This document shows, piece after piece, positions 13,366 through 26,409 of a stretch of 64,000 nucleotides of DNA. The DNA comes from Echinometra lucunter (lineage: Eukaryota; Echinodermata; Echinoidea; Camarodonta; Echinometridae). The notes beneath the pieces were generated by a model. That model was not told the DNA's origin. It did not search any database and saw only the letters and a program-made list of their open reading frames with translations. How positions within the stretch are numbered: position 1 is the first letter of the stretch; the number at the start of each line of letters is the position of its first letter. A program made the translations under genes and the position numbers. The stretch is taken from positions 4,426,970 to 4,490,969 of the forward strand of contig CM057151.1 of NCBI GenBank assembly GCA_029962745.1, in the 5' to 3' direction.

Positions 13366-13436
13366 TATATGTTTAGCATAGAATCAATGCTGAAGAAACA
13401 TTAACATTTAGTAAAGATACATATATATGTTTAGTA
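13366..13436. repeat. Short direct repeat pair
   Basis: ACATATATATGTTTAG occurs twice, about 57 bp apart (near 13362 and 13419). The repeat itself contains a TA-rich palindrome. No further function can be read. Confidence 0.6.
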
Positions 13437-14212
13437 TTTCCTCTTTTCAGATTATGCAATATATTGCAGAAACTGAAAAAGAATCATTCGGAAAAAAAAA
13501 AACCCGGAAAAACTTATGTTTCTGTCTGTGATGATGATACTATCTGAGATTGTGTAACATATCTCAAAGCATCATAATTTGCCGTACAATTTTCAAGTAT
13601 TATAGGAAATACTTTCAATAACATTCACATTTGAAAAAGCCATTATTTCTTTTGAAACAGGTATGAATTACTAGATAAAAGAATCGAAAACCTTCCTTAG
13701 CCTAGAAATCCAGGGGGGAAAATTCTTGAAAATAAGCATCATAAATATATGCTTTGTCTAACAGTGACAAGAATGAATTATTCAAGCTGTATACATCAAC
13801 TCATTGTTATATGATATAATCATGTATTTGTCATCACTAATGAAATAAATAAAGAAAGGGCAGCAAATGTACACTACTTGTACTTAACATCAGGTTTCTT
13901 CACAAGCAGGTAAAAATGATCAAGTGGTCTCCTATGTAAATGACCATCTTCATGCAAACCCAATGAAAACCACCATGCTGGCTCCAACATCAGAAATTCA
14001 AAACAGAACATTATCCAAATTCAAGTCTTGAATAAGGAGAGTGAAATAACACTCCAGCTACTTAAAACTCTAATGAAATATCCCTGATGTGACATTATCT
14101 ACTGCAGAGATTGCTAGATGAAGCTTTAATTAATGGAACATGAACAATCCTTACACATTCCCCTGGTTTCCTTCCTTATATCTCATGTATCAATTCATTG
14201 CAGATTATCTCC

Positions 14213-14780
14213 TTAAAGGGTAAGTCCACCCTAGAAGTTTCACTGTTTCAATAAAAGGATATAAATTTGAACAGCATTTTAAAAAAGAAATGTGCAAAAT
14301 CGGTCAAAGAATAAGAAAATTACACTCATTTACATTTTCTAGTAAACTACTCTCGGCTCTGCAAATTGGCAACACTGATGACATCATATGTGAGCAGGTC
14401 TCCATTCACTTTGTACATGAAATTTCACATTTTCTCAATTTTCTTGGAAGTTACATATTTTCTAACCCCCATAGTCAATGTATGTTCAGAGGAAATGCTT
14501 TTTACATAACATACTTTGGCTATGGGGTGAGAAAATGTGTAACTTCCAAGAAAATTGAGAAAATGTGAAATTTCATGTACAAAGTCAATGGGGACCTGCT
14601 CGCATATGATGTCATCAGTGTTGCCAATTTGCAGAGCCAAGAGTAATTTACTAGAAAATGTAAATGAGTGTAATTTTCTTATTCTCTGACCAATTTTGCT
14701 CATTTCTTTTTTAAAATGCTGTTCAAATTAATCTCCTTTTATTAAAACAGTGAAAATTCTAGGGTGGACTTTCTCTTTAA
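14213..14780. mobile_element. Fold-back MITE flanked by TTAA
   Basis: Long arms of about 260 bp are inverted copies of each other. The left end AGGGTAAGTCCACCCTAGAA mirrors the right end TTCTAGGGTGGACTTTCTCT. TTAA stands at both edges (14213-14216 and 14777-14780). The arms are so alike that both strands give nearly the same 92-residue open frame (HSFTFSSKLLSALQIGNTDD). TTAA duplications are typical of piggyBac and Kolobok transposons, so this is probably a non-autonomous relative. It has no coding role. Confidence 0.75.
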
Positions 14781-17700
14781 GACCCTGTCCTGAATGAATC
14801 ATGGAATGAAAGATAATAAATCACTTAGGAGTTGCATCACAATCATTCATGTGCCAATACAGACAAAAAGCTGTACCACTGAACAGGAATGGCAAAGAGC
14901 AAAAAGACAATGAAATGAGAGATGATAATTCTTGTTTTTCCTTCCAAACTATTTAAGTTTGCAATGAAAAAATTAGATTCATGTACCTCCCTATTTCAGA
15001 GAAACTATATCCATGCAAAAGCTCTGGCTAGATGTCTCACGGTGGCTGTTACTAGAATCCTCAAGAAGACAAGACATCAATAACTCAAATGAACGGAGTC
15101 AAACTTGTTACATCTTGCATAAGATGTGATTGTCTTTCTCTCAGCAGAGATGGAGGCTAATGCGAAAGGTGATACATTGGATGCCCGTATCGTTCATCTT
15201 CTCAAGAGGGATGCTGGCATGGTGAGGAGGGTCACCCATGCATAATTGTTTAAAATGTCAGGGGCAGGCTTGATTATGCTAACGATTATCTTAACACATT
15301 CAAGCTGTCGGGAAGACAATCAATAACTGACTGGAATAAAAGGCTACTCAAATTTCAAAGAGAAACATGCTTAATATCAATTCTTGAATTCTCTTCATAA
15401 AGCTGATTTTTAGCTGATGATGATAAAATTTTTCAGAACACAATATCTTATATTGCAGGTTGAATTTCAAGAAACTACACATTTTAGAGAGTGAACATCA
15501 ATCACATTTTGAGTTATGAAGGTCATCTGCCTTTTCCATTTCTCTTGTAACATAATAACAGAATAATCCTCTTTTAGAGTACACTGTTTCATTCAAGTTC
15601 AAGTTCATCACATTATATAAAAAGATTCTCTAATAAAAACAATTCACTTTAGTGAAAGCCTACTGAGCCAAAGCAAGGACCATCACATCCAATTGTATAA
15701 AAAAATTCATTCTCCAATGTTAGTATGTCCATCTCTTGCATTGCTGGACAGTGAGTGGACATAAGATCACTTGCTTCTCTGGTACCGCAACTTCTAAGCA
15801 CCTGAGGCAATGTTTTCATAAGCGAGAAGAGAATTTGGCAATGTCTTTCGGTTTAACTGTCAAAACAGGTCACAACAGATCAGGTCTCTAATTATTTTCC
15901 GAACAATCCCCTGATGACTCTGACTGTCACGGAGGACTGAGAGCAGCTATGGCAATGATCTAGGGAATGCAGACGACACTAAATCTCTACCAGCAAACAA
16001 TAAATCAAATTATGACAAAGAAATCAATAAATGCTTCCTTATTATATTCTCTCATGTCAAAACAAAGATAACAAGCAAGAAATCCCACGGCATATAAACA
16101 GGTTGAAAAAAATTCCACTCAAGCACAAAACTGAAGAGCCACTCGGTTTGTTACAAGAGTCGGCAACAGACATGCGTCAGGGCCGAGTAATATCTGAATT
16201 ACCTGATGTCCAGCGTGGATTCAAGAGGGTGACATGAATTCACATTTCAAGCTTGATCCAACCGCTGACCACTGGAACCCAGCCATGGCTAGCGCTGGCT
16301 TCCTCTATCATGCTACAGCACATCACGATTCTGGCTAAAATAAACCCATCCAATGATTGAAACTAGAGCTCTTGCTGCATCCTGCTTTCATGCCTGACGT
16401 CACGAGATGATGAAAATTTCTGATCAAATCGCCTAAAGACGACAAAGATGCATTCCTAGCTTGAACAAAATCAAACAATGGAACTTCTAACTCCTCCAGG
16501 CAAAGCTGAATTACATGGTAGTTTACAACATCTAACCAAAGCAGAAAAACAGTCTACAGTAGGTTCGAAGAGAAAAATCTAGAATTTCAACCAAGCTGTC
16601 TTGAACGTACAGATTCTAGATTGACATGGAACCAAATGAACTCAGTAAATGGAAAGTTTGTCAGGGTTTTGAGTTGCGACGTTATTAGATTAATTCTCCT
16701 AGCTCGGTGTTCGTGTGAATCTTTAAATCTGTAAGAGCGCCGTGGAGTGATTAGTGTTGCAACTTCCTTAAAGTGAGTTCTGCTGTATGGTCTGAAAAAC
16801 TGTAATCTCCTAAAATATGCAACAGACTCTTCTTTTTAGAAGAATGAAAATCTTGACTAAAAAAATTGCTTATTTTGAACCAGAATCGCTTTTTATATAA
16901 TTAAGAGTACAGATTTATAGAATAAAAGAGTACAACTACATTCTGCATGTATCTACTGAAGACAAACATTAATTCTCCCCTCTGAAAGATTGATAATGTT
17001 TCTTCAAACCTTCATGGATTTTCATCACATACAAAGTCAAATTAATTATTAATTAAAAGTTTACATTCACAACAATATCATTATGATGACTGATATGTTA
17101 ACATTGTCTGAAGCACCTGAGGTGGAAATATATCCTACGTAATAATGAATACATCATAGATGATTTTTTTTTAACCACTGATATTCATGCATGTATAACT
17201 GAAGATTAATTCTCTCTCTGAAATGGAAAGCAAAGCTATTTTCAACCGTGATGAAATTGTCATCAATATTTTGATGCCATACATGTATGCAAAATGTATC
17301 AAGAGTAAAAGCTGAATTCCTCAACATGTGTAAAATAAATTATGAAAGTTTGGAATAGGAACTCGGACCGTTTTCAGAATGCGTAATTTGAATTAAGATC
17401 TGAAATGCAAAACTGCAGAATCCGCGAAGCCTTTCTCGATCGTGTGCATGGACCATAATTCCAATAGTGTAAGTACCATAATTCTAATAGTGTAATTGTA
17501 ATCTTAATTCAAATGATGCCTTTTGCGCTCATGTGAAAACGGTCTCATTCTTTTATTTTTTTTTCTATCATCAGCCTTTAACATCCTGGATAATTCTACC
17601 CTACAGCCTTTAACATTTATAATTCCTGTAGATCCTCCCCACCCCAACCAAGCAAACAAAATTAACAAACAAACAAGCAAAGACAGGAAAACCAAGCATG

Positions 17701-18540
17701 CGAAAGCTTAAAGAAACATCTTCTGTGTTAAAAAATCAGAGATATTAGTTACATAGCACATGGTGTGTAGCATAAGTGAAATATCAGTGAAAAACATACT
17801 TGAAATCTACAGAAAATTGAGATTCTAGCCAAGCAACAGATGCCAAGGACCCAAAAGATTATGTGAGTATTTTCAATAGCACTCAAAGGATAGATTTGAA
17901 CTTCGCTTTGGAAGCAAGTAGCGAGGGGCCTTTATGAAGGACCTGCTTGTGATCTAAATCTTTGTAGATTTTATTAAGAGACAAAAAAGGAAACTCATCC
18001 CTAGGGCATGAAGCTCCTTTCTGTGGAGACTACATCAACAAAGCAGAATGCAAGAGGTCATTATCCCACACATGTCTTGAATAATTCTAATAGTCAAAAT
18101 TATGCAAATTGCGATATTATTCTGCCTAATAGCAGTTAAGGTGATAAGGAGAAAAAAAGAATGGAAGGGAAGGAGGGTTTCTGTCATTTACTTTCTTATT
18201 CATATTCATAATGATAAAAAAACTTCATTAAATGACAAAGTATATCCTTTGGTGGGTTATTTTCATTCTTAAGTATATACAAGGAAAAAATGGTTGATTC
18301 CACGATTAAAGGCATACACATCTAGCAATACTAATTACGAAACAGGAAATTATGACTGCAGTGAAAAGGAAAAGTAGTTATGATATAGGTCAGGCTTAAT
18401 GGATTTAAATTTGTTATTTCTGAAGGATATCCATTTTCAATTAAAGATGCATCAACTCCTACACTACAAACAAAAATATTTCATATTTGAATAAGCTAAT
18501 ATTCCAGTCAATATATGGACACCTAAATCACAGGGTAAGG
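14781..18540. other. Intronic stretch, no gene recognised
   Basis: Mostly A+T-rich. A slightly G+C-richer island at 15.7-16.8 kb contains the CRE motif. No exon could be supported. Confidence 0.55.
16395..16402. promoter_or_regulatory. Consensus CRE palindrome
   Basis: TGACGTCA is the full CREB/ATF palindrome. It lies on the upstream side (3.8 kb) of the candidate alternative exon at 12.6 kb on the minus strand. Motif match only. Confidence 0.25.
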
Positions 18541-18546
18541 GGTGAA

Positions 18547-18547
<1 letters not shown>

Positions 18548-18586
<39 letters not shown>

Positions 18587-18780
18587 GAATTACCATGAAG
18601 AGAGAGCAGAGGCAGAGAGGTGAGACAAAGAGGGAAAAAGAAAATTGAGACAGAGAGAGAAAAGAGGGGAAGGATAGAAAGGTAGAAAGACAGGGTAGAA
18701 TACAAGAAAGTGAGAAAAGAAGAGAGGGAAAGAGATAGAAAGAGTGAGGGGGAGAGAGAGAGAGAGAGAGAGAGATGGAA
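18548..18780 (+). repeat. GA-rich purine tract
   Basis: A pure (GA)n run at 18551-18582 is followed by degenerate GA/GGA/GAAA sequence and a second (GA)n run around 18753-18775. Low complexity. Confidence 0.9.
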
Positions 18781-18789
18781 GATGCAGAA

Positions 18790-21700
18790 AACCAAGAAGG
18801 ACATGGATGAGGAAATCTAAAGAGAATAGGAAAATCCAGGATGGCTCTTTAGACTGACTCAACTAGAATTCCCCATCCTTCACCATGCTCCTACCAGGAA
18901 TAAACATTTCAAGTGCAAACCAACAGCATTTCTCTTGTAGACCCTTTACTGGAGTACCTCACAGAGTCCAAGAAAGGGCAGTTATTGTTTAAATGAAACA
19001 AAACCAAGTACTTTTCTACATTTCTTTATGGAAAGAGACTCTCCTCGCTTTAAAATTAGTTTCAAGAGGGGGTTCTATTTGCCATACTTTGAGAAAAATG
19101 TGGAAAGGCCATATTCAAAGTAGGTGAGTTTGAACAAGTGTTTTAGAAGTGGGATTTCCACCCACACAGGACATTTAATGAAAACTACACAACCATTATT
19201 TCTTTCTGAGGGAAGAAAAAATGCTGGATGATTACAACTTGCAGTATAATGGGGGATGTTCATACTAATTTTGCAAAATTTCAGTAATTACTGGGCCCTT
19301 CCCCTAAAAAATTATGTTGTACTTGTTTTTGACCTAAATCTTTCCATTTCGTCTAATGAATGGTAAATGGCTAGTTTACTCTAGAGCTTAGCAAAAATTG
19401 TCTCTCTATAGTCTAGTATGAGGCTAATCAAGACATTAAATAACTTGAACAGTTTATACAACCTTTATAACTACTAAGTATTTCTAATCCCCCTCTATAC
19501 ATTCAAGTTTTCCTGTGGTACATAGTAGAGACCGTGACGTCTGATAGGTCCTTGACTTTTGAAGTTGACGACCATCGCTCTGACGATAAACTGAAAAGGA
19601 GAAGGAGGGTGAGTGAGCTACCCTTGATCCAATCTTGATGCACTATTAATTAATTGAAGAGGGGGTTTTCTCCATTGCAGAGCAATGATGAAGAGAGAGT
19701 TACGTGAACTTGGCCTTGTATGGATTTGGTTTGTGCAAGATTCGCATCACTCAGGGAAGTGGTGACATGCTGGATTACAGGAGTTTGAGTCCTCATAGAT
19801 ACAGCTGGAAGGAACTCTTAATGAGTGACACGTACATAGGTATTTCAGAGATGTTTTAGAATAGTCACCTTGTATTAACGCAATACCTCAAAGGAAATCT
19901 ATCAGATCCTAGTAAAAGCTGGAATTTGAGGAAAGTTATCCTCTCAAAGCCTAGAATGGATACATCAAGCAAATTTAATTCTATCACTTAATAGCCTTCA
20001 GAATGCTGCTTATTACAATCTTCTTTTACTTCAGTTGCTCTCAAAAAATTATCTCACCTTCCTAGAATCTGAAATTTATTTTGAAGGAAGCTTTTTAAAT
20101 TCCCTTTCAAATATCCTTATCAATGATTTTTTTTATTCACAGTTTTTGTATTCACAGTTGTGTTTAAATTTAAGTGATAAGCAGCTTATATACTAATAAG
20201 ATATTATAAATACAGACCGTGGAATATATAATTTATTCAGTTTGCAGTTACCTTAGTCATCAAAGACATCATTAATAACATTTGTTAGCATGTATAGTTG
20301 AAGGTCCCAAAGCTATGCAGGTCCAAAAGCTATGCATCATGCAAGCACATACAGAGGGAATCATTCAATGCACCAAACCTCAGCTGTGCCTGAGCAACGA
20401 GAATATCATGAAGGTTTGTAAAAAGAGAATCAGTTCTTTTCCTACAATTTCGTGTGATATCATCATTATTTAGAAATCAGGGTGAAATTCACAGCATTAA
20501 CTTTAGAATATGTAGAACTATGACAGATAAAAGAAATTCGCATAAACCAATGAAGTCTGTGACTATTTAGCTGCTGAAAACATAGCTTTTGGTCCCTCAT
20601 CATACTGGTATTGAACATCAGAACATCGTTTTGGACCCTTTGTTCAACATCATTTTTTAAGATTCTGTTGGTGAGAATAGAAAAAAAAAAAAAAAATCAA
20701 AAATGCTTTTACTTCCATGTTCTAACTTCAACTAAGTGGGTTTAAATTTAATTTTAAAAAAAACAAACAAGTATTGAAGAAAAAAAAACAGGATTTCATA
20801 TATAAAATTTTCATAGTTAAACATGACATTTCTATTGCCGGTAGATTTGGTTACAAGGTAAAAATAACTCTAAAAACAATTTGCAAACAGGATTGAAGCT
20901 CAGAAAGCATGCTCATGAGTTGAATAGTCTGGATAATACAAAAGCGAACTTTTTCGTTGAAATAGAAGATTATAGACCCAAGCTTATAAGCACAGAAACT
21001 GCATCCTAAATTGATTGTCATGGAAGACAGTGGACTTACTGAAATCAATAACAATTTAAGAACCTTTTTTGGTTTTCTGTCTCAGATTTCCTTTCAAATT
21101 TGCACTTGCTGTCAAACCTTAAGAGTTACATTACACATTTACAGAAAATCACATGTAGGGGAGTGTATGCTTCTGTCCTTTTAGGATTTTTCACAGCCCA
21201 TTGCAAAAGTTTTCTTAGGGAGAAGAAAGGAGGATATATTCAATTTTCTTTCATACAGTATTAAAAATTGAAATAAATCCATTTCATTTCATCTATTAGT
21301 TATGATGTGACAAGTAGAACAACATCGGCAATTAGCTGGGCTATTCCTATGTATCAAAACATTTGGGAAACTCCAAAATATGTTAATGCATAGCCTGACC
21401 CTACAGTGTACAGGAAAGAATGTAAATATTGCAGTACACTATTAAGTCAGATTAATCTAAATGTAGATAGAGACATACTGTTTAAATTGTTTGCATTTTA
21501 TTTTCCTGCAATCAATTATCAATTTTCTTGCAGCTGTACATGCAAAATTCAATCAAGAAGCAATAAGATTATCACCACCTCACTAACTTCAAATCAAATT
21601 TACTGCTACAGATTGGTGTACAGAGGGTTAATAATATCACACACATATTATCCACACCACATATGCTGCAAATATTAAAATGAATATCTGAATATTGGAC

Positions 21701-24680
21701 ATCAAAAAAGTGAAATGACAATGAAGTGCATACATGTGTATCAATTCAAATGATCAGAAATAACTTCTAAGTACATGCAAAAAAATTGTCAATAAGACAA
21801 TATGTTAAAGTCTGAGTGAATATAAACTACTAGCCCCCTTTAACAGTCCAAAATACACTCTCATGGACTCACTCCTGAAGCTGGTAAAGCATCTAATATA
21901 CATGTAATCACAGGTGAAAACATTTCCAAAATAAGACCATGGTCTGAAACATCCAGTGAAGCAATTCTCTATCTGCTTCATGTCAACAGCCTAGTTAGCT
22001 TGAATGAAAAAACAGAGATGAGCAATATAACCAAGTACCTCTTGAATTCCAAGCCCGCTATGAAATGGAAACAAATGTGACCATTCATCCAGATTTGTAG
22101 CAAAGAACAAATACATCCTCTCATATGCAAAACAGAAGGAAAATTCTTCTGAATCATCATGAAACAACCAAACAAAATAATACTGCCAAGGTCCAGTACA
22201 ATGATAAATACACAACTGCTAAATAATTACACAAATGAGCAGGCTACAAAAATTTGTGATGGTCCAGGTAAGATGATAAATAGTGGCTTTCAAATCAATT
22301 TTATTATTAGTATATCCTATTCACTGATACCTCTTCCAAATTCAAACCAAATAAACATCAACTAGAGGTGACTACACGGCAGACTGAAGAATTGATCTCC
22401 CCTGTGGGCTAATGCCAAATCAATTAAGAATTAAAATCTGGCTGATTAAGCTGATTGCCTCCATTGAACAGACTGCAGATGGAATCCTTCATCATTCATA
22501 ATCTAATGAATTTAAACTAGCAGATGAATGCATTCCATGAACAATCTTCCACTTACAGAATTTGACTTTGCAGAATTCCATGAGAGATATTCACATTGTA
22601 GAAAGGCAAATTCAAGTTCAATGTCTCTTACTCAGAGTCCAGACAGGTTATGATACTCACAGCAAGAGAGCTGGGATATACCCCTGATCATCAGACTCAC
22701 AAAGTGTATCTCTGAGCAATGAGCTATCATAACGCAATTACCCTGCCGAGATACAGGATCTCGTCAGGCCACGGATGGGAAATGCTACTTAATGCCATGC
22801 TACCTGAATCGATGTCTGCGCTTGCAACTGTGTTTCGTCTGTTTGGTGTGTAATGCATTTGAGTTCCTGCTGGGGAATTTTCAGGGATGAGGGGGTGTTC
22901 GTTTTTGAGGGGGAGGGAGGAGGAGTTTACAGGGGATGGAGTGGATAGACGGGAGTATATCAGAGAGACAGAGGTTTATGGTGGGATGAGACAAGGGTTT
23001 GAGGGTTATCTCATTACTAAGTCTGGATAATATCCAAATCAGCCTGGAAAAGCTTCCTCAGTGTCTTAACACCTGTTGTTAAATGAATGTCAGACGAATC
23101 TAGATCCAAGTATTCCGGTTGGATAGGAGAGTACATGCACTTGGATAGACAGAAGGAAATGATACAGCAATATACAGGCAGATTACATGAACTCTGTTTT
23201 TATCATGCAGCACTGGACTGTGCAAAGCTTTGCAAAAAATATCAGTGATGATAGAGACTGAAAATTCAAATGTGATTAATTAAACAACTGAAATGACTTT
23301 GAAATGTGTGCATAAATTATCTCTTCTCCTTAATTTCCATCAAGTAACCTATTTGAAAAATTGCTTGACGAAAATGGTGCAACAACATTGTTGTTCTTAA
23401 TGCTCTTTTGATCATTTAAAATCTTAGCACTTATAAATATCTCTGCGATTAAGTACAGCCAATTCCTAATAATTGTTTATGGAATATAAGTGCGTAAACT
23501 ACACAATTACGTTGCTTATTGGAAGAAAAATTAAAAAACCCTAGTTTCTCTGTCCATTCCTAGAAGACGGATGTTTCACAGATTGGGATAGTCAAAGGAA
23601 AGTAATATTTACTTTGGATGCTGCCAAGAGGAAAGGGCCAGGAAGGAACCATCAAGTACATCAAAAGTAAACTGACCTGGGATAGTTCCTTATATCATTT
23701 CCTCCTCAAGGAAATATCAAATAATATAGGTACTCTATGTGGATTCAATTTTCAAGGAAGAGTTCATAAGAAAATAAAAACCTATTCATGCAAACACTTA
23801 GAACTTATCAATTGTAGACATCTACAAGTGAAGGGACATCTACAGATAAATCTCGATTGCTAACAGTCTATGAAAAAAAATATTCCAGCATGTTTAAATA
23901 AAGTGCTACAAACATAAAAAGGTACAAAGACCTATTCTGCAACATAAATTGTTCACCTTAAAAGAATTTGATGATTAGAAAGAATTAAATTGGTCACACT
24001 ACCAAATTATTTTTTTTTAAATGACATACAATCTGCTTATTAAGTCTTTGAATGTTTTATACTACTGAGCAAGGGCAATTTGATGGACAAAGTAAAAAAA
24101 AAAAAATGTAAAGATAACTCTGACACTCTCCAAATAATGGAATAAAAGTATGCAAACAATGTATTTCATTCATTTTCACATAGCCATACTGCAAGCATAA
24201 CTAGTAAAAGGATGAATCCTTGAAAAAAGAAACGTGCAGGTTTTAAATACATATCTGAACATGAATTTCTGAATTTCCTATTCATAACAAATATTCAGTA
24301 AAGAATATGATTACTTCAATACTGCATGGGAGCAACCTTGCTAAATAAATTCATTTATACTAATACAGCTTTTCAGACTTTATTACCAATTGGTTCCATG
24401 CCAGAATGGGTTTTCTTCATAATTCCTGCTCCCCAAAATATCATATTGAGTGTGACATAGAATGATGATTAATGAGCTAACTATAGCTAGAGTGGAATGA
24501 AAATAAGGAGCCTAGAGGGTTGAGAAGGGTCTTGCATTCGATTTCACAGCAGGTGTTTTGCAATGCCCTTGATCTATCCTCAGGATGAGGCTTGGGTGTG
24601 CTTATATTGTAGGCTGACCTGATCAATAATGTGATGATGCATGCTTCAAAATCTTATACAAGCATAAAAATATGAAATAT
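18790..24680. other. Intronic stretch, nothing recognised
   Basis: Nearly 6 kb without protein-like frames, RNA genes or tandem repeats beyond short A-runs (near 20682). Around 22.7-22.85 kb the composition is more balanced (TATCATAACGCAATTACCCT), possibly conserved non-coding sequence, but this cannot be judged from one genome. Confidence 0.5.
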
Positions 24681-24689
24681 GGTTACAGT

Positions 24690-24949
24690 TTATCTTCTCC
24701 TTGCCCCACCAGCCCCTTTTCCCTAATCTCTTTCCTGCTCTCTCCCTCTCTCCACTACTCTCTCCCATACTTTCTTTTCTCTATATCACTCTGTATCAGG
24801 CTATCTGTCTCTCACTCTCTTTCTATCCCCCTACAATGCCCCTCTCTCCCCCTCTCTCTTCCCTCCCTCAATATGTGTCAGGCCATCTCTCTTTCTCTCT
24901 AGCTCTCTCCCCATTTCTCCCTCTCTTCCTTCATTTCTCCAAATTGCCT
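24690..24949 (+). repeat. CT-rich pyrimidine tract abutting a fold-back element
   Basis: Degenerate CTCTC/CCCTCTC sequence runs right up to the 823-bp fold-back element, whose target duplication GCTCTC lies in it. Confidence 0.85.
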
Positions 24950-24955
24950 GCTCTC

Positions 24956-25778
24956 TATGGTGGCCCTGAAGTACGCTCGATAACATTCATGTACGATGCG
25001 AATTTCGCGACCTAGTCGCGAAATTCGCGATTTGGGTCACCAAGTTTGTGACCAATGACATGAAATTCATGATCCGGGACCCGAAAGTCGTGACCCGAGA
25101 CGCGAACTTTGCGACAAGGGTTGCAAAATTCACGCCCTGTAGTCGCAAAATTTGTGACTTTGGGTCGTGAATTTCATGACTTTGGGTTGCGAAGTTTGCG
25201 ACTTAGGTCGCATATTTGACGACCTACGTCGTGAATTTTTTGTACATGGCTGAGCGGGACCGTATAAACCGGAAGAAGATATTGAGCAAAGATGACCCAT
25301 TTTCGCGTCGTTGACGTTGTCATCTTGACTCTGCCATATATCAAAAGATAACGAAGAAGAAGATCTTCCATCATCGTCGACAACGGCCATGTATTGGCAG
25401 CTGACACAAAGTCACACACGTGCACCATGCACACACATGCACATGCTCATCGTACACATAATATGTTGATCGAGTCACATCCTTTGCACTTGCACTGCTC
25501 AGCCATGTACAAAAAATTCACGACTTAGGTCGTGAAATATGTAACCTAAGTCGCGAAGTTTGCAACCCAAAGTTATGAAATTCACGAACCAAAGTCACAA
25601 ATTTTGCAACTTACAAGACATGAATTTTGCAACCCTTGTCACAAAGCTCGTGTCTCAGGTCATGAATTTCAGGTCCCGGGTCATGAATTTCATGTCATGG
25701 GTCACGAAATTGGTGACCCAAATCGCGAATATCGCGTCGCACATGACCTGTTATCGAGCGTATTTCAGGGCCACCACA
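24956..25778. mobile_element. 823-bp fold-back DNA element with 6-bp target duplication
   Basis: The ends TATGGTGGCCCTGAA and TTCAGGGCCACCACA are inverted copies that continue into arms of about 280-300 bp. The inner ends are GTGAATTTTTTGTACATGGC (from 25231) and its mirror near 25503-25522. The direct repeat GCTCTC flanks both sides (24950-24955 and 25779-25784). Arms consist of short palindromic subrepeats of the type GTCGCGAAATTCGCGAC with variations. A loop of about 240 bp (25257-25496) is unrelated to the arms and has no recognised coding content. Small open frames on both strands are shadows of the inverted arms. Confidence 0.82.
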
Positions 25779-25856
25779 GCTCTCACATGAAATAAAGGAT
25801 AACAGAGCACATAACTTTTATGACATTTTTTCACAATGCATATCTTTATTTCGTCG

Positions 25857-26101
25857 GTTGCCCCAGCAGAAGGGAATGAGCGCCCTTGACCAGCAAAAGG
25901 GAACGAAGAGACATGCGGTTAAATATTGAGATATCTTAAGAAATCTGTGAATAATTACTTCAGAAAATTTATACCAGATCTATTCTGGAATGTTCTTGAA
26001 GTAATTATTCATAGATTTCTTAAAATATCTTAATATTTGACCGCATGTCTCTTCGTTCCCTTTTGCCGGTCAAGGGTGCTCATTCCCTTATGCCGGGCAA
26101 C
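25857..26101. mobile_element. 245-bp fold-back element
   Basis: The left arm starts GTTGCCCCAGCAGAAGGGAA and the right arm ends TTCCCTTATGCCGGGCAAC. Arms of about 105 bp mirror each other through AAAGGGAACGAAGAGACATG and its complement, with a centre of about 35 bp near 25980. It looks like a MITE. No clear target duplication was found. Confidence 0.75.
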
Positions 26102-26409
26102 TGACAATTTATGAATTCACGCCAACTCAGAACTGAAGAAATACCTTTCAACTACTAGTATATATTTTTCCCCCAGCCCCCTCCAATTATCATTTCACAA
26201 AATCAGTTCCTTAACTGTAGTTATAATATTAGCTTAATCTGTTAAGCTGTATGGGAATATGAGATGCACTGTCAATAAATAGTTACAAATTGTTTGAGGA
26301 AGAGCACATTTGCTCTGAAAGGGAAAACAGTGCCATTCTGGTATTCACCTGAAAGTCACGCAACATGAATGATTCATGCTTCATGCCAAGTGATGTCTCA
26401 CTCAGGGGC

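Noticed and set aside
14290..14703. Two 92-residue frames with the same sequence on opposite strands
   Set aside because: They are the two arms of a fold-back MITE, not a gene pair.
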